Source of the DNA: an uncultured Christensenellaceae bacterium
GTDB taxonomy: Bacteria > Bacillota > Clostridia > Christensenellales > Aristaeellaceae
NCBI GenBank assembly: GCA_905236495.1
Contig: CAJOPV010000044.1
Coordinates: forward strand, 1 to 5,942
Direction of reading: 5' to 3'
Length of the DNA stretch: 5,942 bases
In this document: piece after piece, positions 5,790 through 5,942 of the stretch
Numbering within the stretch: the stretch's first letter is position 1
Layout: every line of letters starts with the position of its first letter
Notes under the pieces: generated by a model
The model's input: only the letters and a program-made list of their open reading frames with translations
What the model was told of the DNA's origin: nothing
Database searches by the model: none
Program-made: the position numbers and the translations under genes

Positions 5790-5942
5790 GTGCAAGCATT
5801 GAACGCCGCCGCCCTGGCCCGATGGCTGGGCCTTCCCGGCGTGGGAGTGGAAACGAGGGAAGAAGTGGATTCCACCAACCTGCGCCTGAAGGAAGGAGCC
5901 CGGCAGGGGCTGATCCGAGCCCCTTACCTGCTGGCGGCGGGC
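5790..5942 (+). CDS. birA: Biotin–[acetyl-CoA-carboxylase] ligase, N-terminal part
   Basis: Partial gene, cut by the right edge; the 51 codons seen stay open. The enzyme activates biotin with ATP and attaches it to the biotin carboxyl carrier protein of acetyl-CoA carboxylase and related enzymes. The visible part has EEVDSTN (24-30), followed by LRLKEGARQG and then LLAAG, which is the start of the BPL/LplA catalytic fold. The protein enters the catalytic domain within about 25 residues, so the N-terminal helix-turn-helix of the bifunctional BirA repressor is absent and this looks monofunctional. The GTG start is fixed by AAAGGAGGT ending seven bases upstream. An in-frame ATG at 5760 overlaps the -10 box and lies before the ribosome binding site, so it is not the start. 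The ATP/biotin loop (GRGR) lies beyond the edge. Confidence 0.85.
   Translation, partial: MQALNAAALARWLGLPGVGVETREEVDSTNLRLKEGARQGLIRAPYLLAAG

Noticed and set aside
1..5942. Search for a novel multi-gene system, phage, IS, toxin-antitoxin or CRISPR content
   Set aside because: All five genes fall into known families, no integrase, transposase or repeat array is visible, and no unexplained coding stretch remains.

Overview
The window looks like a chromosomal segment of a GC-rich, low-complexity-free Firmicute, most likely a gut-type clostridium. Reasons: near-perfect AGGAGG-type ribosome binding sites before most genes, consensus sigma-A promoters (TTGACA/TATAAT), a homocysteine methyltransferase–methylenetetrahydrofolate reductase fusion of the Bacillus YitJ type, ARG-box-like sites before argG, and an intracellular GH29 fucosidase. 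The genus cannot be fixed from the sequence alone. Every gene lying wholly inside the window is intact. No IS element, CRISPR array, tRNA, rRNA or phage gene was seen.

Layout, left to right. Positions 1-127 are an AT-rich non-coding stretch with nested inverted repeats, tandem candidate leftward promoters and a Shine-Dalgarno sequence at the very edge. It is probably the control region of a gene that starts just left of the window. argG (128-1348, minus) makes argininosuccinate synthase. Between argG and the next gene (1349-1584) are two back-to-back divergent promoters. The argG promoter is flanked by two ARG-box-like operators.

Rightward from 1585 is a probable two-gene transcription unit. 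The first gene is the bifunctional homocysteine S-methyltransferase/MTHFR, and three bases after its stop a GH29 alpha-L-fucosidase begins (3367-4842). A short convergent gap (4843-4953) with GC-rich hairpins separates it from a leftward xylose-isomerase-like TIM-barrel sugar isomerase/epimerase gene (4954-5703). Divergent from that gene, a strong promoter and RBS lead into the 5' end of birA (biotin–protein ligase), which runs off the right edge.

Together the genes cover arginine synthesis, methionine/one-carbon metabolism, fucosylated glycan breakdown, an uncharacterised sugar isomerisation and biotin attachment. This looks like ordinary core metabolism with a small carbohydrate insert. I do not see a convincing new multi-gene system. 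The most useful leads are regulatory: the ARG-box arrangement, the dyad region at the left edge, and the absence of leader space for a SAM riboswitch before the methionine gene.
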